DNA from: Capsicum annuum
Taxonomy: Eukaryota; Streptophyta; Magnoliopsida; Solanales; Solanaceae
Assembly: GCF_002878395.1 (NCBI RefSeq)
Contig: NC_061117.1
Span: 225,509,491 to 225,573,490 of the forward strand
Reading direction: 5' to 3'
Length of the DNA stretch: 64,000 nucleotides
The position numbers and the translations under genes were made by a program. Under the pieces are notes generated by a model, which made no database searches, was not told where the DNA came from, and was given only the letters and a program-made list of their open reading frames with translations. Positions 1 through 11,496 of this stretch are shown one piece after another; the first letter of the stretch is position 1; the number at the start of each line of letters is the position of its first letter.

Positions 1-542
1 GGACAATTTATTAGAATTTGTATGAAATGGATCTGATTAGAGTCAAATGAATGCAAAGGATTTGTACAGCCAACCCTAATGTGTTTATAAGGTTTGATTG
101 GTTCGTTTTAAGCCTTTGAGCATTCTGAAATGGATAATTTCCAATCTTGATAGTTTTTTAAAGTGTAGTTTCAAAATGTCAAATATTTTTGGATATTGTT
201 CAATTTACTTCTCATCTCATCGGTGAAACTTTTGGTTATGTTGACCCTCTAAAGCCAACACCCAAAATTGAATAGGGAGGGAGGAACCTGAGTTGCTCGG
301 ACTTTTCACTTTCGGTGCCACACCTGTGTGTCACGGTGTGGGATTTCGTTTTGGGATACTTCGATCAAAATCGACAGAGAAATTCAGGACAAATCCACTG
401 ATTTTTTTTTTTAAATTAAGACAGAAGGCAAATTGAAGAAAATGGAATACATTTCTTAAGCAAATTTCTTAGTTGGTTATGATTTCTTCACGATTGCAGT
501 AATGTCTATACTGATTTACCTTGTAACTTTTCTGTTTTCAAG
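1..542 (+). other. Intron (or upstream part) of the sucrase/ferredoxin-like gene, with a MITE fragment
   Basis: No coding exon is visible here. The stretch ends in a pyrimidine-rich acceptor (…ttttcaag) at 541-542, directly before the first recognisable exon. Around 290-350 lies a fragment beginning ttgctcggacttttcac, a terminal motif common in Solanaceae MITEs and also present in the complete element at 60640-60754. The N-terminal exon of the gene must lie before the window. Confidence 0.5.
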
Positions 543-1968
543 ACTCAGTTAACAATATGTGAAGGGCATGATGGAACAGAGACATCAAATGGGGATGTGT
601 TGATCTTTCCGGACATGATCAGATACAGGTTTAGACTATGATATACTATTCTATTGCATCTGCTGCTGTTGATTGCATATCTATTAAATGACACTGAATT
701 CACCCATGTTGCAGGAGATTGACTCATTTTGATGTTGACACATTTGTTGAGGAGGTGCTAGTGAAAAATGGTGAGTGGTTACCTGGAAATCCTGAAGCTC
801 TGACTGGATGGTACATATTTGTGTGTTGTCACGGTTCAAGAGATCGACGATGTGGTGTTTGTGGACCAGCTATAGTTAGTAGACTTCAGGAGGAAATAGT
901 ATCAAATGGTCTTCAAGGAAAAGTATCTGTTAGTCCATGCTCACACATCGGGGGACACAAGTTTGCTGGAAATGTGATCATATTCGGGCGAAACGCTAAC
1001 AAGGAAGTCTCCGGACACTGGTTAGGAAAAATCCTTATGCCCCTTTTCTTCTGGAAATTGTTCTCTCACTTGTAGGCAGTTGATGAAATTTAGCTGGGTT
1101 AAACTACATGTTTGTTTTTGTTGTGCACTAGGTATGGCTATGTTACACCTGATGATGTACCTCAGTTGCTTGAACAGCATGTTGCTAAAGGAGAAATTGT
1201 TGATTGGTTGTGGAGGTAAATTCTCTCTCTGTCCTGTTGCTATTATAATCTGACATCAGGATAAATTGCATTTGATTACTTCTAAATGATTTATTTCATC
1301 TTTAAGCTATTCTATACTTGTAATGATTTACTTCTAAACGTTAGCAATGTTAAAAAATTGTGCTTAAGATGCAAGTTATGTATGTTGCCAAGGCATTGTT
1401 ATGTCAACACTTTGTTACCTCTTAAATGGCTCAAGTTCCATAGCCTGTCGTGATCTGCCTATGAACCATAACTTACATTTTTGGTGAGACAATTTTTAGA
1501 TAAAACCTTCATTATTTACGATAATCTTGTTTCAGGGGGCAGATGGGACTAACTGAAGACGAACAGAAAGCATCCCAAGAACATAGGCTCAGCGTTAATG
1601 GTGGAACGGATATGGAAAGAGGTACCAAAAACTCAAATGAAGTCGGTATTAGCACATGCGGATCCCAATTAGAGGGTAGGAGCTGTTGCCAGACAAATGG
1701 AAATATCTCATGTTGTCAGAACACTCAACTACCAGACGATGCAGACAATTTCAATCTCCACCAAGAAAATGCGGAGTTTACATCTGAAAAGAAGAAGAGC
1801 TTCAAGAGACAAATTAGTAGTGTAAAAGGAGCTCGCCCTCGCAAGGTGTGCTCAATGCCTACATGGTATGAGTGCTGGGAGCGTGAAGATACATATGCAG
1901 TTCTTGCTGTTATCGGTGCTGCCATATCAGTTGCCTTTGCCTACAACTGCTACAGACAGCTGAAGTAG
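543..1968 (+). CDS. Sucrase/ferredoxin-like (thioredoxin-like Fe-S) protein, 5' partial
   Basis: Four exons can be joined in frame: 543-628, 715-1020, 1132-1215 and 1536-1968, giving 302 visible residues plus a stop. All introns have GT and AG borders. The protein matches the plant sucrase/ferredoxin-like family (related to yeast AIM32), which has a thioredoxin-like ferredoxin fold. The first visible exon encodes LTICEG and DVLIFPDMIRYR, typical of the family after its first ~100 residues. Exon 2 carries the Cys-rich CCHGSRDRRCGVCG motif and SHIGGHKFAGNVIIFGR, the probable Fe-S ligand region. The last exon is poorly conserved and Ser/Cys-rich, then has WYECWERED and a hydrophobic stretch of about 18 residues ending in YNCYRQLK, which suggests a C-terminal tail anchor. 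The biochemical role of plant members is not well established. The start codon is outside the window. The family call is strong; the membrane anchor is inference. Confidence 0.85.
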
Positions 1969-2881
1969 TAATATTCATAAAGAAACTTCAACATTTATTG
2001 CGCAAATTTCATTGTTGGTTAGAAACATCTCTGTGATTTTCCTGGTGTAAATTTAGGTTATTTATTGCATGTAAGTGTGTCAGTCACTTGCAAGGAAGTC
2101 TAGAATTTCATTGATTTGTGGACAAAGGCTTATGCCAAAATAGTGTTGTAATGATAGATGAAAATTTAGGAGTCTTGTTATGTCATGCACTTCTGTTTGG
2201 TCTATGAATGTGTTGGCCATCATTATTAATTCATGAAGGTACAATTTTTAGCATTTTGGACAGGGAGTACTAACCAAAGTTCTTTATTCTAGGACAAGAA
2301 AACAATATAAGATGAACAAAGGGCAGCCCTGATGTACTAAAGCTACCACCGCTATGCGCGGTGTCCGGGGAAGGGTCCCACCACAAGGGTGTATTGTACG
2401 CAACATTGCTTTGCATTTCTGTCAGAGGTTGTTTTCGAGGCTTGAACCCGTGACCTCCTCGTCATAAGATGAACACAAAAATCAAAACATACCAAAGGAA
2501 AATCAAAACATACCAAAGGCTCCTTTGTCCCTTTTTATTCATCATAACTTCACCTTTTCTTCCCCTTCTTTTACAGTACTTGAACCAGGAAAAAGTTTAC
2601 TCTGCTTGAGAAGATTCAGAATCATGAAAGCAGCAGCAAAAAGCAGATTAAATAAGCAAAATGGGCGTAAAATTCCTCGTGGGAGAATTGACATTTTCGA
2701 CTATTCATATGATAGTCCACTCCAAGGTAGCGTAAATGCCATGTTACAACTTAGCTTCTATCTAAATCCTGCATCGAGATGATGCAAGTGATATTAGTAC
2801 TACAACGCTTACTTAAATCCTCTCCTCATGTTAAAAGCCGGATTCAGAATAAGCAATAACCAAGACTACAGCGAATCAGCT
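1969..2881. other. Intergenic region between two convergent genes
   Basis: This stretch holds the 3' flanks of the sucrase/ferredoxin-like gene (+) and the SEC14 gene (-). It contains one SINE (2319-2463). An open frame around 2525-2782 has no recognisable similarity and I do not call it a gene. Confidence 0.5.
2319..2463 (-). mobile_element. tRNA-derived SINE (Au/SolS-like), 5' truncated
   Basis: On the minus strand the copy runs from the B-box region (gggttcaagcc) through the gcaaagcaatgttgcg and cccttgtggtgggaccc segments to the 3' end ggctgccctttg. It is flanked by a 12 bp direct repeat, ataagatgaaca (2307-2318 and 2464-2475), the expected LINE-type target-site duplication. The same family recurs at 35493, 36325, 57043 and 59267. 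The Au/SolS family name is from memory. Confidence 0.8.
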
Positions 2882-5800
2882 TCAATCGCCATTAATCTTT
2901 ATTTCATGAAATGTTTGACATATTCCATTTTTCTCACCAATCCTCTGGAATTCAGATTCTATTGTTTCAGCAATCTTGGCGTCATCTGGATCTGGCTCAG
3001 GTAAGGTCACGTGGACCGATCCTTCTTTGCTTGGTGCAAAAGCCTCTGATGCTAGTGCTTGCTGCTTAGTATAATCATAGAGTTGCTGATGGAAACCATG
3101 ATCCAAGGAGAAACAGTTATCGTTTGTACCATTTCTAGAATGCTTAGATGAACCCGAGCCTTCTCTTTTACAAAAATGTGGTAGCGATGCATAATCCATT
3201 ATCTGCGAGTTGAGAATTAGAGCTTTACAAAGTGAGAGAATCAAGGGATAAAACCAAATGACTCGAACAAAGAAAGAACATCGTACCTTCAACAGTTCAT
3301 CTTTTCCTGAGCCGGAGAGCACTTGGATTTTCTTTTTAGTTCTTTCTTGTAAAAGAGGTCTCACAACCTGCTCATTCGAATAGAGAGTGAGGCTTTAGGT
3401 CAACTGATTCAGCAGACTCATGCACAATTATAGGTTATACACAAACCTTCCAGCAGGCTGAGAATATGTATGGAGCGTTAACAATGTAATAAGTCTCCGT
3501 CTTCTCAGGATAATTTAGGTCATCGATGGTAGATATGGCAGTTAAGAGCTACAAAAGGAATAAGCAAAATGTCATGTTTAAAAGAGATTAGTGTATGCTC
3601 AAGTAGAAGAAGATATTACTCCATCTCATAATGAAATTCATTTCAATTATCAATATCAACATATAAGTATTAACAAGATCAAAAGGACTCGTGGAAAGCA
3701 TAAGTTTAAATCTTAACTAGTTGTATCGCCTGTATAGAACCTTTGCTTCCATTGAGCTATGTTCTTAGTTAAGTGAGCATTGATTCCGAGATATTATACA
3801 TCTTTTCCAACGACTCACTTTCAATCACTATCACCATCTCACGTGAGCTTTCATTTTATCTTCGGGTTGCTATTTGCACCCTCTCGGAGTGCTCATTTCT
3901 AGTCTTGTCTAATTTTTCGTGACTCTGCACATCCATCTTACCATTCGTATTGCTATGACATTCATCTTGTTGATTTGTTGGGCTTTAGAAACCCAACATT
4001 CACTCCAGCTTATAAGGTTTCTGGCTCATAAGATGATCTTATTGCATAGCAACCATGCGGTACTCCATTTCAGCTATCCAAGTTTGATTCATCTATCATG
4101 TAATTATCCTACAAGTATTTGAATTCTATGTTTAGGCCCCGTTTGATGGCACTTCACCTACAGTCTTCTTAGACGGATTAAACTTGTCATGTCATATATT
4201 CTGTCTTATATTACTTATCCTGAAAACCTTAATCTCTAAAATGTATTTCTATATTTACAGCTTTGAGTTGAATTTGTAGCTACTTTCGTCAATCAACACA
4301 CTGTCATCTATGAGTACCTTATCCTACATACTGTTCGTTATTTCATCCAAGGATTAACAGGTACGGGTTCAAGCCTTCAACGTAGGTCCGTGCTGTAAAC
4401 TTGTGGTTATGGAAAAGTCCTCTATAACACTATAACTCCTATTGTTTCTTGCATTTGTGACCATTTAATCGTCCATATCCTCTCCGACAGCTATAGCTGA
4501 TGCAGGTTCCTTTCATCCTCCAGCACCACCAAAAAAATTTTGTGGCGCTCTATCATATGCGTTTTTAGGTTATTTGAGTAATTGATTATTAATATTTTTT
4601 TTCAGAAGTTCAAATTATGTAAATAGCAATAGTTATTGAATGAATAAATGCAATCAGAATGAGTTTTTTCAACTTTGAAACTAGAACTTAATCTTTATTT
4701 GGAGAAAGTGAAAATATTGAACATCATATCGAACTTTAGCAAAAACTAGCAGGGTGGACGACGAATGCAGAAACAAAGAGATGTAGTGAAATAAGTGGAT
4801 CCTCAGGTTCGGATAGCGTCAAATGAGAATTATAAGCAGAATGGTCAAGTTGATGAGTGAAACCGTCAGAAGGAATAACGCAGTAGGATTTTGATAGGAA
4901 GGTCAATGAAATATAATTACAACGTCAAACAAATAACAAGATACCTTAATTTGGTTTAGAGCAGAAAGCTTTAGACCGGTCATGTCCAAAACCTTTATAC
5001 AGGTTCCAATATACCGTCCAAATTTCTTTGATGCAGCAGGCTGTAACATGAACATCAGTCAGTCAACACTGCAGGCTATTTTGTCGTATTTATCTCCTAT
5101 TTGAATGAACCAACACAAGGGAATTACCAATATTACACGGTCGCGATATTCATTCATTTGGATATGTGATTGAATATAGTAGTGAATCTACAATTGAGAA
5201 GAGGAATATGTCAGTACAAAGCAATATATCAAGTACAATTTCAATGCCATCTGTAGGAGACAAATGGAAAAAGCATACGTTTGAGCAGCTGAATTATGTT
5301 TAAGCTGAATTGACACTCTTGCAGGTAGACATGTTAACAATGCTTTACATCTAGAATATGACCCTTACCGATGCTTTGTCATATGTGCTGAGCCCTACAC
5401 CAACAGCAACAACAGGTAGACCCTGAAAGAATTAAAATCAAGTAGAAACCACATACTAAGATTATATTGGTCAAGCACAACAAAGAAAATTTGCAAAACC
5501 AAAATGAAAAGAGAGCAAATCGATGATAACTAATCTATTCAGATCAAAGTATTACCTCTCTTGAATATCCAGACATCCCCACAAGCTGAGTGTCCCTCAC
5601 TCCTCTGTAAAAATCACTGGGTACAATTGGCTTCTGCAACATTAAATGACAAACATCAACCATATAGTAAAGGAGGAACCAATTTTGCCTTCATTTCTTT
5701 ATTATTGGTGACTTAACTAAAGGATTATAATATGGGGATTTCTATGTGGAGATTACATCTCCTTAAATCCCAATTAAACATACAATAACCTATGCTAATT

Positions 5801-8800
5801 TTCTTTTTGAAACTGCTAAACTTACTGTAAGTTATATGCGGACGTTATATCTCCTAAAACCCAAACGAAGCAACCCCTGAAGGTTTTTTCACTCAAAAGA
5901 TATCTATTCCTTTTCCCATTTTGGATTTCAGAAAATCCCTGACATTAGATGTGAAGTGAGGAGAAAACAAACAGAGCCCTACAGATCACGGTATATAAAA
6001 TTGACTACTTTCTGCCAATGTAAATATGTTGTATATGTAATGCGGTAGATTAATAGCTAACGGTAGATATCTTCATGATCAAAGCAGGTTATACTACGAG
6101 AACACAAGCTGACAATTCATTATGAACAATAATTGGAGAAAGCAAAACGAACGAAATAATTACACAAAAGGATCTACAATGAACAAAAAATGGAAGTGGA
6201 CTTATATGTTTTAGGCGACCCAAAATAATCACACTATCTACAGCAACATGAATGCCTATGCTATGATAAGAGAAAACTTACTGCAAGTATCTGATCAATC
6301 TCATTGTCTATCCTCCAATTTAAACAGTCAACAAGCTGCAAAATGCTGATTACAGTTAGAATATTTCCTCGATGCTATATTGAGCTTCAAATGAGAATGA
6401 AAACTGTATGCACATACCATCTTTTGTGCTTTAGAGACACTGCCATCCCTAGCTTTGAGAAACCTCACCAGAGTTTCGGTTGGGAACCCCTGATGCATAT
6501 TCTGCACAAATTACGAGACATATACATACGGTCATTACATAGTTATAGGTTCATGAAACATCACAAATAAGGATCTCCGTTTTTACTTATCAAACCTATA
6601 ATTAACTTTGGGCAATGTAAAGATAGCCAACTTTCCCCTCACTATCACTGTTGCACATGCCAAAATGCTTTGCTCTTCTGATTTTGTTCAGCCATGTTGG
6701 TTTTTAGCTTTGAAATTGGAGAAATAACAGAGAAAGAGTTGGAGAAAAATAAAATACGGCAATAGTATTGTCAAAGAGAATTTTTTTTTAATTAATAACT
6801 CAAAACATATATTTATAGCTAAATTTCTAACTACATTCCAATTTAAATTGGGATAACTAATTCCTATTCAAATAATAAAAGGACAACTAATTCCTAAATC
6901 ACATAGGACTCTAATAATTAAAACTACTAAAATTATTTATTCCTACTTTATTTCTGAGACATATTGAGCCGGGAGTCTATCGGAAACAGCCTTTCTACTT
7001 CATCAAAGGTAGAGGTATGGACTGCGTACATCTTACCCCCAACCCCCACTAGGTGGGAATACACTGGGTTTGTTGTTGTTGTTGTATTTCTGAGACATAT
7101 TTTCAACACTCCTCCTTGGATCAGAAATTGTCTCGGCTTTGGCTGAATTTGACCTCTTGAATAAATCTGTCAATTCATCTTTGTTCTTGCATGGCTTGTG
7201 TGCATCTTTTGTTGGATTAAATAAAAAACTTTTGCCTCTCATATCAACTTGTAAAATTTCATGATTACTAGAATCAAAGATTCGATAATATTTGTCTCCA
7301 AATAATAATTTAAATCCTTCTTCCATTTGCTCACCAACACTTAACAAACTTTTGTCAATATTGGTCACGTAAAGCACATTTGAAATTATTTTTGTACCTG
7401 AAACTATTTTGATTGCAACATTTCCTTTTCCTTTTGCAGGAATATAGTCACCATTCCCAATTCTGATTTTGTTATTTTCCAAAGACAAAAACTCTTTAAA
7501 AAAAGTTTTGTCATATGTCATGTGGGTTGTACAACCACTATCAATCATCCAAAAATCAGATTTCTTGGTTGAACATATTGCCACAAATAAGTGATCTTCT
7601 TCTTCTTCTTTGGTGACTTGGGCTTCTGCTTCATAATTTTGAGATTTGTTTTTGCAAATCACAGTTTCATGGCCAAGTTGATTGCAAATCTTGCATTGTG
7701 CATCTGCTTTCTTCCAATATTTAAATGAAGGATGACCTATTTTGCCACAGTGCTGGAAAAGTGGGTAATCTTTTCTTGAATTATTACCCTTGCTTTGAGT
7801 TCGTGGTTGGCTGCCAAAGCTCCTTCAACCATACCATCCTGCCTCATAAGCCTCCTTTGCTCTTGCACCTACAACGTATTTAACAATTCTGCCAAGGTAA
7901 TCTTGGACAGGTCTTTTGTATTTTCCAAGGTAGTTATTGATACTTTATCTTTCAGGCACTGTAACATGAATTTTTTCAACAATTCTCGAATCTTTAAATT
8001 TTGTGCCAAGCAATCTTACCTTGTTAACAATGCTAAGAAGTCGGTCTGAGTACTCTTTGACGGTCTCAGATTCCTTCATCTTTTGCAATTCGAATTCCCT
8101 TATTAGAGTCAATACCTTCATGCCTCGTATTCTTTTATCTTCGGTATATTCTTCCTTCAGATACTCCCAAATTTCCCATAATTCTCGTGAAAATTGTTGG
8201 AGAAACACTAACAAACAAAGTCGCTTTTGCTTTTGATTTTCTGATTTTCTTTTCCTTTTGACTTTTGATCTGGGCTACCGTGGGATTATCGGGCAACGGA
8301 AGAACCTCATAATCTTCATCCACGGCCTCCCAGAGATCTAAGGCCTTAAGATAAATCTCCATTCTTACAGCCCAAAGATGGTAATTCTCACCATTAAAGA
8401 CAGGAGGAGCTATTTGAGAAAAGTTTTCATAATTCATCTTTCTCACAGATCCATCAAGAAATTGGCTCTTGATACCAATTCTTGGTTTTTAGCTTTGAAA
8501 TTGGAGAAATAACAGAGAAAGAGTTGAGAAAAAAAAATACGGCAATAGTATTGTCAAAGGAAATTTTTTTAATTAATAACTCAAAACATATATTTATAGC
8601 TAAATTTCTAACTACATTCCAATTTAAATTGGATAACTAATTCCTATTCAAATAATAAAAGGACAACTAATTCCTAAATCACATAGGACTCTAATAATTT
8701 AAAACTACTAAAATTATTTATTCCTACTTTATTTGTGAGACATAATAAAAGGACAACTAATTCCTAAATCACATTGACCTTTACCTATGGATACACCTCA

Positions 8801-10524
8801 TTGGAGTAACACGTTGTTTAACTAGGCTTAGCATTCTCCAACTGCAGATCATATACGTCCTAACATAGGAACAAGGAAGTCTTAATTCAAAAACAACAGA
8901 TCTAGAATAACTTTTAGCTGCATATTTTGATCAACTTTCATTAGTTGACTTCTGATTCTGCATCAAGATGCTAGCTTTGAAAATTCATCTCACCGAAATA
9001 CAACCAAACTGCAATAACTTACCTTATTATGTTAAATTGTTGCATCCTAATTCATAATTATCCCACCAAAAGAAAAAAAAAATGAAAAGAAGAAAACAAA
9101 AAAGCAACAAGGAAAAATTGCATTTGCACCTTCATGTCATTACTCAAACCAAGCAACTGAGTGGAAAACTAAAGTAAATCAGTTGCAATTTGGTCAGCAT
9201 TCCATCTTCTTATAATCGTGGGATAGGGGATTACAAGGTGGAACCGAATCCTCCCCAACAAGGTAAGGTAAAAGTCGAGGTATCCAACAACCAACTGAGC
9301 TACTAAGGTTCCTGAGTTTGCTTAAACTCAAATGGAGAAATCTAGAAAAATCTTGACTTGCCATTGACTAACTAACAATGAATCAACATACATAAATGAG
9401 ATACCTACAGTTCAATAAACCAAAATCAAGAATCACAGCACATAGCCAGATCAAATTCAGGAACAAAAAAGCCAACAAGGTGAAAGTTCAATGTAGACGA
9501 CCAACTGAGCTACTAAGATTCCCGAGTTTGCTAAAACTCAAATGGAGAAAGCTAAAACTTGACTTGCCATTGACTAACTAACAATGAATCAACATATAAA
9601 AATGAGATACCTACACTTCAATAAACCAAAATCAAGAATCACAGCACGTAACAGATCAAATCCAGGAACTAAAAAGCCAATGAGGTGAAAGTTCAATCTA
9701 GCCAACCAACTGAGCTACTAAGATTCGCCGAGTTCGCTAAAACTCAAATGGAGAAAGCTAGAAAAGAAATTGATCTGGCATTGACTAACTAACAATGAAA
9801 CAACATGCATAAATGAGAGAGATACCTACAGTTCAATAAACCAAAATCAAGAATCACAACAACTAACCAGATCAAATCCAGTAACTAAAAATCCAACAAG
9901 GTGAAAGTTCAACGCAGCCAACCAACTGAGCAACTAAATTGCCGAGTTTGCTAAAACTCAAATGGAGAATCTAGAAAGTTATTGACTTGGCATTGACTAA
10001 CTAAAAGTAAATCAACATACACAAACAAGATAATCCAAAGTTAAACAAACCAAAATCAAGAATCACAGCAAGTTGGCAGATCAAATCCAGGAACTGAAAA
10101 GCCAACAAGGTGAAAGTCCAATGTAGCCAACCAACTGAGCTACTAAGATTCCCGAATTTGCTAAAACACAAATGGAGACTAACTACTAAATCAACATACT
10201 TAAATAAACCAAAAATCAAGAATCACATCAAGTAAACCAGATCAAATCCAGAACCAAAATTTGCTTTACAAAAAAAGAATACCAAAAATTTCAAAGTTGA
10301 GTTAATTAGAAGCAATACCTGAAAAGTCTTCTGCAGTGGCTCAGCAACTACAACAACAACAACAACAACATCATCATCAACAAAAATCCAAACTCAAAAA
10401 AACAAAAAAAGCTGAAAACTCAAACAAAATGCATAAACATCAAACATAAAAAGTAGTAAAGATACTAACTTTCATCCATTAAAGTCTGCAACTGCTTGAT
10501 CATATCTTCAGTTATACACACCAT
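2882..10524 (-). CDS. SEC14-like phosphatidylinositol transfer protein (CRAL-TRIO)
   Basis: Eleven exons on the minus strand join in frame to 337 residues: 10524-10470, 10347-10319, 6501-6418, 6335-6282, 5633-5556, 5422-5369, 5187-5128, 5040-4945, 3548-3447, 3367-3287 and 3202-2882. All borders are GT-AG. The N-terminus (MVCITEDMIKQLQTL, then PLQKTFQNMHQGFPTETLVR and FLKARDGSVSKAQKM) is the CRAL-TRIO N-terminal helix region. The lipid-binding domain covers about residues 80-235, with GLPVVAVGVGLSTYDKAS, IHYYIQSHIQMNEYRDRV, GRYIGTCIKVLDMTGLKLSA and NAPYIFSACWK. The last exon has IMDYASLPHFCKREGSGSSKHS and an acidic tail. Family members exchange phosphatidylinositol and phosphatidylcholine between membranes. 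Exon 2 is only 29 bp, and intron 2 is 3.8 kb because of a copia insertion and tandem repeats. The start ATG is the first in the frame and fits the family length. Confidence 0.92.
6698..7108 (-). repeat. 3' LTR of the copia element, interrupted by an RTE-tail insertion
   Basis: This copy shares more than 250 bp of near-identical sequence with 8483-8742, including ttggtttttagctttgaaat and the aataataaaaggacaac segment. On the minus strand it begins TGTTGAAAA just after the purine tract and ends AACCA at 6698. It is split at 6966-7084 by a short RTE-type insertion. Confidence 0.85.
6966..7084 (+). mobile_element. Short RTE-LINE 3'-tail insertion with (TTG)n end
   Basis: This 119 bp insert begins gagccgggagtctatcgg and ends tttgttgttgttgttg. 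It matches the 3' end of the RTE LINE at 42530-42654. It is bounded by a perfect 17 bp target duplication, tatttctgagacatatt (6949-6965 and 7085-7101). It sits inside the copia LTR and is therefore younger than it. Confidence 0.88.
8483..8775 (-). repeat. 5' LTR of the copia element, outer end rearranged
   Basis: The LTR starts (plus strand) at tggtttttagc next to the primer binding site. Its outer end lacks the TGTTGAAAA present in the other LTR. Instead 8743-8774 repeats the 32 bp found inside the same LTR at 8653-8684 (taataaaaggacaactaatt…cacat). No clean 5 bp target duplication is visible, so the outer border is approximate. Confidence 0.75.
9291..10260. repeat. Tandem repeat of about 210 bp, five units, in SEC14 intron 2
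   Basis: The phrase ccaactgagc with its following sequence recurs at 9291, 9501, 9706, 9922 and 10131, so the periods are 210, 205, 216 and 209 bp. Each unit contains caaatggagaa, ttgactaactaa, aaccaaaatcaagaatcac and ccaacaaggtgaaagt. The last unit is shorter. I see no coding potential or transposon ends. Confidence 0.88.
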
Positions 10525-11064
10525 TCTTGATTTTACTCAAAAAAGAGTCACACCCACTTCCTTAAATCACCTAAAAACCTCAACTTTATTTTATTTTTTG
10601 GCTTTTGGGTGTGAATAAAGAAGAGGGGTTTGTGTATTTTCTGACAAAAAATGTGAAAAAAAGAAGCTTTTTTTAGCTCTTTTTTGGCTGTTTGTTATCA
10701 ATTTCCACAGTTGTTTTTCCCTCTGTGGTTCAAGAATTGAAGGTGCTTCATTGTTAGATCTTCTTAAATTGCACTAACACAATATATTATTTTTATATAA
10801 TTAATTAACAATAGTATAGTATTATTACTAAAATCTATTTAAGCTAAGTATATGTACTAACGTGATTACCGTCACGAGGTTCTTTTATTTTTGTAATAAT
10901 GTTCTTGATTGACGGAATATTTTTGTAGAATTGTTTGCTTTTTGATTATTTTTTTCACTAGATACTCGTATTGAAATTTGATTAAAATTTTAAAAATAAT
11001 AATTATTATTGAAAATTTTTTATATTTACGACTTGAAGCTAAATTAATTCGAATTCACATCGAG
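10525..11064 (-). promoter_or_regulatory. 5' UTR and putative promoter region of the SEC14 gene
   Basis: This is the sequence immediately upstream of the SEC14 start codon on the minus strand. It includes CT/T-rich stretches (10600-10740), usual for plant leader regions, followed by AT-rich DNA. No individual element stands out enough to name. Confidence 0.35.
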
Positions 11065-11066
11065 TA

Positions 11067-11494
11067 CTCTCTTTGTTCTTTTTTAGTTGTCATGTTTTGT
11101 CAGTGGCGGAACCAAGATTTTCACTAAGGGGTTCACAAGTGAATATACGAACTAATTGAAGGGGGTTCCATACATGTTATATACACATAAAAAATAATCT
11201 TAACCATGTAAATGTAGTATAATTTTTCATCGAAGGGGGTTCGAATGAATCCTTATACATAGGATAGCTCCTCCCCTGTGTTTTGCTCTTCGAGAGTCAG
11301 TTTGACTTACTTCTAAAGCTAAATTAGATTAGATTGATTCGATATTTTAATATTAAAATTTAAATATTCAAAGTATATATGAAAAACGTTATAAATTTTG
11401 AATTTTTGTATATCAATATAAAAAAATAAAAAAAAAAAGCTATCATTTGACTCTTAAAAAAGAAGTTATGATGACTAAAAGAGAACGGATGGAG
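11067..11494. mobile_element. Stowaway-like (Tc1/mariner) MITE
   Basis: The terminal inverted repeats are CTCTCTTTGTTCTTTTTTAG on the left and, read inward from the right end, CTCCATCCGTTCTCTTTTAG (about 15 of 20 identical). Each end is flanked by TA (11065-11066 and 11495-11496), the target expected for Tc1/mariner. Without the nested hAT-type element it is about 240 bp long. Confidence 0.65.
11101..11278. mobile_element. hAT-type MITE nested in the Stowaway-like element
   Basis: The ends are cagtggcggaaccaag and the inverted caggggaggagctatcc. An 8 bp flanking duplication with one mismatch is present (tgttttgt 11093-11100; tgttttgc 11279-11286). Decayed relatives are at 16879-17036 and 31517-31684. 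Confidence 0.75.
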
Positions 11495-11496
11495 TA

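Larger units (their letters stand above)
6698..8775 (-). mobile_element. Ty1-copia retrotransposon with internal deletion (gag and protease only)
   Basis: The element lies in intron 2 of the SEC14 gene, in the same orientation as the gene. After the right LTR, the minus strand has ttggtatcaagagcc, a primer binding site resembling the initiator-tRNA-Met complement. It then encodes a UBN2-type gag (VFNGENYHLWAVRMEIYLKA; IREFELQKMKESETVKEYSD), two zinc-knuckle-like CCHC stretches near 7660-7760, and the protease motif FWMIDSGCTTHMT near 7540. A purine tract (ccaaggaggagtg) precedes the left LTR. Integrase, reverse transcriptase and RNase H are absent: the internal part is only about 1.4 kb. At least two frame breaks occur in gag, near 8150-8200 and near 7945. 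The element is therefore defective and could only move in trans. Confidence 0.88.

Noticed and set aside
2525..2782. Open reading frame of 85 codons (+)
   Set aside because: No family resemblance; lies in the 3' flank between convergent genes and beside a SINE.
7700..8300. Idea that the frame breaks in copia gag are programmed frameshifts
   Set aside because: Breaks occur at several unrelated places and the polymerase is deleted, so decay is the simpler explanation.
9291..10260. Regular repeats that could suggest a CRISPR-like array
   Set aside because: Units are about 210 bp and similar throughout, without short repeats and unique spacers, and lie in a plant intron.
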